Shown here in pieces: positions 8,629-12,405 of a stretch of 12,405 nt of DNA. The DNA is taken from NCBI GenBank assembly GCA_947445425.1, contig CANFFA010000026.1:1-12405 (forward strand). The letters are read 5' to 3'. The notes under the pieces are model-generated. The model saw only the letters and a program-made list of their open reading frames with translations. It did no database searches and was not told where the DNA came from. The position numbers and the translations under genes were made by a program. Source of the DNA: Paludibacteraceae bacterium. GTDB taxonomy: Bacteria > Bacteroidota > Bacteroidia > Bacteroidales > Paludibacteraceae. Numbering within the stretch: position 1 is the first letter of the stretch; every line of letters begins with the position of its first letter.

Positions 8629-8636
8629 TATCTTTG
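8629..8636 (+). promoter_or_regulatory. Promoter -7 box for ansA
   Basis: TATCTTTG on the plus strand, 15 nt before the ATG at 8652. The position of this box is the main reason to reject the upstream ATG at 8604 as the ansA start, because that codon would lie upstream of the transcript. No clear -33 TTG is visible. Confidence 0.62.
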
Positions 8637-8651
8637 CATAAAAAACAGAAG

Positions 8652-9686
8652 ATGCAAGAGAAAGAAAGTGCAGTTTTATTGCTGTTTACAGGTGGGACCA
8701 TTAGTATGGCAGAAGATCCAAAATCAGGGGCATTGCGTCCTATCGATTTTGATCATATTCAAGATTATATGCCAGAACTTGCCATGACGGGTATTAAAGT
8801 TAAATCAATTCCTATTTTACCTTTGATTGATTCATCTGATGTTGAGCCACTGATTTGGGAACGTTTAGCATTGATTATAAAAGAAAATTATCATTTGTAC
8901 GACGGATTTGTAATCCTTCATGGCACAGACACTATGGCCTATTCAGCTTCAGCACTGAGCTTTATGTTGGTTCATTTATCTAAACCAGTTATTTTTACAG
9001 GCTCCCAACTACCCATTGGAGTAATGCGGACTGATGCAAAAGAGAACTTGCTTACTGCAATTGAAATAGCAGCTGCCAAAGAAAATGGTCAATCTATTGT
9101 ACCAGAAGTCTGCATCTTTTTCGAAGATACTTTGTTTCGTGGCAACCGTACTACTAAGAAAAATGCAGAACATTTTAGTGCGTTTGGATCACACAATTAC
9201 CATCCATTAGGTCGTGCTGGAGTACACATTAAGTACTTTAGATCTTACATCAACTATCCACATGCGGGTGTAAAACTAAGGGTGAGATCACAGGTTGATC
9301 AGAACGTTGTATTGCTTAAAATTTTTCCGGGTATAACTGAAAGTACAGTACGTGCCATTCTCGAAATACCTAACTTAAAAGCAGTTGTACTCGAAAGTTT
9401 TGGCGCTGGCAATGCACCCCGTCGTGAATGGTTTTACAACGCACTAAAAGCTGCCACCGACCGAGGAATTTTAATCGTCAACCGCTCCCAATGTAGTACA
9501 GGTTCTGTGGAAATGGGACGTTATGAAACCAGCCTTAATCTGGTAAATGCTGGGGTAATCAGTGCCTACGACTGTACTACCGAAGCCATTGTAACTAAAT
9601 TGATGTGCTTATTGGGGGAATGCACTTCTATAGATGACGTGAAACATCATTTAAACGTGAGTATATGTGGGGAGATGACGGTGTGA
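8652..9686 (+). CDS. ansA: Type I (cytoplasmic) L-asparaginase
   Basis: Hydrolyses L-asparagine to aspartate and ammonia in the cytoplasm; there is no signal peptide. From the ATG at 8652 it has 344 aa, normal for type I enzymes. The N-terminal domain holds the first catalytic motif TGGTIS (nucleophile Thr16) and the second, HGTDTMAYSASAL (Thr92, Asp93). The RGNRTTK segment supplies the catalytic Lys169 and is followed by an AFGSHNYHPLGRAG stretch typical of AnsA. The C-terminal domain contains VVLESFGAGNAP and NRSQCSTGSVEMGRY, which shape the dimer and any allosteric asparagine site. An in-frame ATG at 8604 would add 16 residues (MHYALPKSLSLHKKQK), but it precedes the promoter box and the AAAAAACAGAAG leader, so I chose the later start. 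It is a single-gene unit, divergent from xerD and convergent with porZ. Confidence 0.94.
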   Translation: MQEKESAVLLLFTGGTISMAEDPKSGALRPIDFDHIQDYMPELAMTGIKVKSIPILPLIDSSDVEPLIWERLALIIKENYHLYDGFVILHGTDTMAYSASALSFMLVHLSKPVIFTGSQLPIGVMRTDAKENLLTAIEIAAAKENGQSIVPEVCIFFEDTLFRGNRTTKKNAEHFSAFGSHNYHPLGRAGVHIKYFRSYINYPHAGVKLRVRSQVDQNVVLLKIFPGITESTVRAILEIPNLKAVVLESFGAGNAPRREWFYNALKAATDRGILIVNRSQCSTGSVEMGRYETSLNLVNAGVISAYDCTTEAIVTKLMCLLGECTSIDDVKHHLNVSICGEMTV

Positions 9687-9693
9687 GAAGAAC

Positions 9694-9726
9694 TACTTAC
9701 AAGCCTGTATTGAAGGCTTGTAAGTA
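9694..9726. terminator. Stem-loop between convergent ansA and porZ
   Basis: A perfect inverted repeat begins 7 nt after the ansA stop. The arms are TACTTACAAGCCT (9694-9706) and AGGCTTGTAAGTA (9714-9726), a 13-bp stem with a 7-nt loop. No strong T-tract follows on either strand, so it may act as a bidirectional terminator or as a 3'-end stabilising hairpin rather than a classical intrinsic terminator. It lies 57 nt beyond the porZ stop. Confidence 0.55.
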
Positions 9727-9782
9727 TGAAAAATACATTTGTAATTTGTAGTTATAATAGAAACTGAATCAATTCATATAGT

Positions 9783-12137
9783 TTAATTGATCACCATTAT
9801 TTTTGTAATTGTACTTTGTGTTCCATCTGCACTTGCACAAATGGCTAGATAAATTCCTGTACTTACTTTACGGCCATGTAAATCCTTGCCATCCCAAGTG
9901 GCCAAACTACCATTTGAAATGGTTTGACAAACTAAATTTCCACTGAGATCAGTTATTTTAACTTGAGTATTTTCAAGTAAACCGGTAATGGTTATCAATC
10001 CAGTGAATCCTTGTCGTACAGGATTGGGATAAGCATACACCTCTCCAAAGCTTAGGCCTGCATTACTAGCATCACTTTGATAAGAAACGATCCCTTTGTC
10101 TGTACCAAAAAACACTTCTCCCGTAACTGGATTAATAGCAATTGAAAGAACAGTATTAGAGAGAAGTGGACTATTTGTAGTTGTAAACTGCTGAATCGTT
10201 TCTTGTCCATTCTCAGACAAAAGATATGCCCCCGAGGTTTTGGTTCCTATCCATTTCCGATTGGCACCATCAATAACGATAGCCTTTATCTCTTCATCTT
10301 TTAACAAATAGTCAGCTTCATTGGTTCCATTTCCCCTTGGAATTTTAACCCGTGAGCAGGTGTAGTCCGCATCATAAATTTTTGAAAGATTACTAAAAAG
10401 AAAAGGGCCTTGCTCTGTCCCAACCCATACCACCCCATTTTTGTCCTGTGCAATGGCCTGTATAGCAGTTGGAGAAGCTGAAATGATGCTGGTTTGTCCG
10501 CTTCCAGTCTCAGAATAGTTGAATTTATCTAAAAATGCAGATTTATCATCACTCTGATCAGCCAAAGTTCCATTGTCATCATAAACTGCTAATCCAGGTG
10601 TATAGCGTACTGAAATAACGAATTTCTGATTAGAGTTTTGGTTGGATATGAGCAGTTTGCCGAGTGTTGGTTTTAGAGCTACACAAGGATAGGTCAATTC
10701 ACTCCAACTACCATCTTTAAGCAAAAGTTTAATCCCTGCGGCACTGCTGGTATTGCTTAGTAGAAGATTTCCTTGTTTGTCATAAATAGCTCCATCGAGT
10801 CGTGTGTAGTTAGCAGGCGCAGATGGAACGACCGAAATTAGTTTTGAGTTATCGGGACGAAACCAATTTGATATAGCATCATTTTTAAATTCATATAATC
10901 CTGTCCCATATGAAGTAACAAAAAAATGCTTATCATCTGTCGGATCCACTGCAACATTCATAAAATCCAGGGCTGAAATTCCTGTAAAAGACTGAATCGA
11001 AGCTGTAGATATATTAGACCAAACTCCATTTTCATAAATCATTACTACTCCTGGCATGTTATTTTGCGATGACCATCGTCCACCTGGTACAACAAACAAT
11101 TTCTTACCAGCAAAAGTCATATCCCACGGACTATTCACCGCTGGACTTTGCGGTTTATAGGCCGTCAAAACCCCCGCTTGTGTATATGAAAGAATTCCTA
11201 GATCATTACCGGCCAACCAATAAGTCTTGTTAACAAGTTCATATTCAGCATCCGTGACATTGCCCTTGTTAATAAGATCAGTTCGGTCAAAGGAGTCATT
11301 TACCGAATAAAAATTGGTCCCCGCATATAAATTCATACTGCTATTGGTCACATTGAAATTAGAGATGGATAAATCACTTTGGAATGGGGCCCAATTTTGA
11401 AAACCCTCTTGGCTATAAAGCTTATTGCCCCTTAATAAGAAAAGTTTATTTGAAAAAGTAGCTATAGATTGCAAGTCACTAGTTCCAGGCAAATTGCTTA
11501 CTGGCTTCCAATTTGCATAATTTACCAATTGCTTGCTGGTAACGGATGCTTTTTTCATACTGTAGTTTACAACTGTTCCAACAACGGTAGAGGTCATGGC
11601 ATATATCGTATCCTTAAGAATTGCAGTGCTCCAAACCTTTACTTCTGTACCACCATCCCCAATATAATAGGTATCCAGCACCTCTTTTCTAAGCATGTTG
11701 AGTACTACAATACCGAAATCGCAAGATAAATAGGCTTTGTTATCGCTGAATACTACTTGATTAATCGCCTTACTGGCACTCATTTGCTTGTTATACAAGT
11801 CCGGAATATTTACGACACCACCAGAGCCCAACAAATCAATATTCCCATTTGCATAAGCTATGAGTAGTTGTTTGTTTGATTGGTCAAATTCGATACGACT
11901 AATGTTAGAGCCATTTAATCCACTGACTTTGCTGTAAAATTCAAATTGACCATCCTGTTTGTCCACAGAAAATAAAGCACCGTCGCTTACGGCATAAATT
12001 TTATTGTCAGATTGTGCAATCTGTGCAACATTGTTGTATGCCAAGTGTGTCCGCCACTTGCCCATTGCTAACTGTGCAAAAGTTGAAGTGCTAATAAGAC
12101 AAAATAATAAGGCTAAAATAATATTCTTCTTTTTCAT
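9783..12137 (-). CDS. porZ: Type IX secretion system protein PorZ
   Basis: Exported 784-aa protein matching PorZ (about 776 aa in Porphyromonas gingivalis as I recall). PorZ is a surface part of the type IX secretion attachment complex that works with the sortase PorU to link cargo to anionic lipopolysaccharide. The signal peptide is MKKKNIILALLFCLISTSTFA, with cleavage before Gln22. The mature start GKWRTHLAYNNVAQIAQ and the GALFSVDK segment are typical of the PorZ N-terminal beta-propeller. Propeller-like repeats recur, for example GVVWVGTEQGPFLFS (568-582), RKWIGTKTSGAYLLS (627-641) and GEVFFGTDKGIVSY (673-686). Residues about 699-784 form a type A sorting-like C-terminal domain: YPNPV at 703, ITDLSGNLV, then GRKVSTGIYL. 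In PorZ this domain is known to be retained rather than cleaved. No clear promoter box lies in the 121 bp upstream, so co-transcription with rdgB is plausible. Confidence 0.9.
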   Translation of the reverse strand: MKKKNIILALLFCLISTSTFAQLAMGKWRTHLAYNNVAQIAQSDNKIYAVSDGALFSVDKQDGQFEFYSKVSGLNGSNISRIEFDQSNKQLLIAYANGNIDLLGSGGVVNIPDLYNKQMSASKAINQVVFSDNKAYLSCDFGIVVLNMLRKEVLDTYYIGDGGTEVKVWSTAILKDTIYAMTSTVVGTVVNYSMKKASVTSKQLVNYANWKPVSNLPGTSDLQSIATFSNKLFLLRGNKLYSQEGFQNWAPFQSDLSISNFNVTNSSMNLYAGTNFYSVNDSFDRTDLINKGNVTDAEYELVNKTYWLAGNDLGILSYTQAGVLTAYKPQSPAVNSPWDMTFAGKKLFVVPGGRWSSQNNMPGVVMIYENGVWSNISTASIQSFTGISALDFMNVAVDPTDDKHFFVTSYGTGLYEFKNDAISNWFRPDNSKLISVVPSAPANYTRLDGAIYDKQGNLLLSNTSSAAGIKLLLKDGSWSELTYPCVALKPTLGKLLISNQNSNQKFVISVRYTPGLAVYDDNGTLADQSDDKSAFLDKFNYSETGSGQTSIISASPTAIQAIAQDKNGVVWVGTEQGPFLFSNLSKIYDADYTCSRVKIPRGNGTNEADYLLKDEEIKAIVIDGANRKWIGTKTSGAYLLSENGQETIQQFTTTNSPLLSNTVLSIAINPVTGEVFFGTDKGIVSYQSDASNAGLSFGEVYAYPNPVRQGFTGLITITGLLENTQVKITDLSGNLVCQTISNGSLATWDGKDLHGRKVSTGIYLAICASADGTQSTITKIMVIN

Positions 12138-12258
12138 TTACGTTGGCGGCTAGGAGAGTTAGAGCAGTTGTTTTTCAGAATTAAATCCTTTGTATTTAAC
12201 GGTAAACTTTGCATTTTGTTGTCGACAGCAGACTTATTTTCAGAAGTTTGTATCGTAT

Positions 12259-12405
12259 TCATGCATTATTGTGTAGATAGCTTACCAGTCCCTCTACTGC
12301 TAATGCACGATGACTTATTTTATTTTTTTCCTGGGCATTTAGTTGTGCAAAACTAGACACATATCCTTTGGGTACAAAAATAGGGTCGTAACCAAATCCT
12401 TTATC
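12259..12405 (-). CDS. rdgB: RdgB/HAM1-type dITP/XTP pyrophosphatase, C-terminal part
   Basis: Only the last 48 codons and a TGA stop are inside the window; the 5' part lies beyond the right edge. The translated end begins [15 protein letters not shown], has [18 protein letters not shown], and finishes SYLHNNA. GFGYDP and SHR are hallmark segments of the RdgB/HAM1 family, which hydrolyses non-canonical purine triphosphates (dITP, ITP, XTP) to monophosphates and keeps them out of DNA and RNA. It runs in the same direction as porZ, ending 121 bp before the porZ start. The match is short but highly characteristic. Confidence 0.9.
   Translation of the reverse strand, partial: DKGFGYDPIFVPKGYVSSFAQLNAQEKNKISHRALAVEGLVSYLHNNA

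Larger units (their letters stand above)
8410..8651. promoter_or_regulatory. Divergent xerD/ansA intergenic region
   Basis: About 240 bp of AT-rich DNA between two divergent genes. It holds one TATCTTTG box facing each way (8478-8485 minus, 8629-8636 plus). It also has two copies of TTATAAGTG (8421-8429, 8442-8450) in the presumed xerD leader, two copies of TATGAATTAT (8436-8445, 8596-8605), and a short ATTATGC tandem (8602-8615). No coding frame or structured RNA is apparent. Confidence 0.6.

Noticed and set aside
12348..12355. TAGTTTTG on the minus strand as a possible porZ promoter
   Set aside because: It lies inside rdgB and would give a leader of over 200 nt. The consensus is loose and the codons there encode conserved-looking RdgB sequence.

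Overview
The window looks like chromosomal DNA from a member of the Bacteroidota, probably Bacteroidales-like. The DNA is AT-rich. Start codons follow A-rich leaders rather than strong Shine-Dalgarno sites. Exact copies of TATCTTTG, which fits the Bacteroidota -7 promoter box TAnnTTTG, lie upstream of four genes. The gene content also fits the phylum: a type IX secretion protein (PorZ) with its C-terminal sorting-type domain, a DUF5686 outer-membrane protein, a FISUMP-domain lipoprotein, and a methionine synthase without its reactivation domain. I cannot name a genus from the sequence alone.

Layout from left to right: a surface lipoprotein (36-1286, minus) lies 17 nt downstream of the cobalamin-dependent methionine synthase metH (1304-4036, minus). 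Next is proC (4152-4952, minus), which has its own promoter. Then comes a two-gene unit in which xerD (7498-8409, minus) overlaps by 11 nt the start of a DUF5686 outer-membrane protein (5088-7508, minus). A divergent intergenic region of about 240 bp (8410-8651) carries one promoter box for xerD and one for the type I asparaginase ansA (8652-9686, plus). ansA converges on porZ (9783-12137, minus), and a 13-bp stem-loop lies between them. The right edge holds the C-terminal 48 codons of an RdgB/HAM1-type nucleotide pyrophosphatase (12259-12405, minus). All intergenic stretches are under 300 bases.

Most genes are housekeeping: methionine and folate cycling (metH), proline synthesis (proC), asparagine breakdown (ansA), chromosome-dimer resolution (xerD) and nucleotide-pool cleaning (rdgB). 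The envelope genes are porZ, the DUF5686 protein and the FISUMP lipoprotein. For metH and ansA, the longest open frame begins in or before the promoter box, so I moved both starts downstream. I found no mobile element, CRISPR array, tRNA, rRNA, riboswitch or defence system. The points most worth a second look are the short MetH, the xerD/DUF5686 coupling, the metH/lipoprotein junction and the repeated promoter box.
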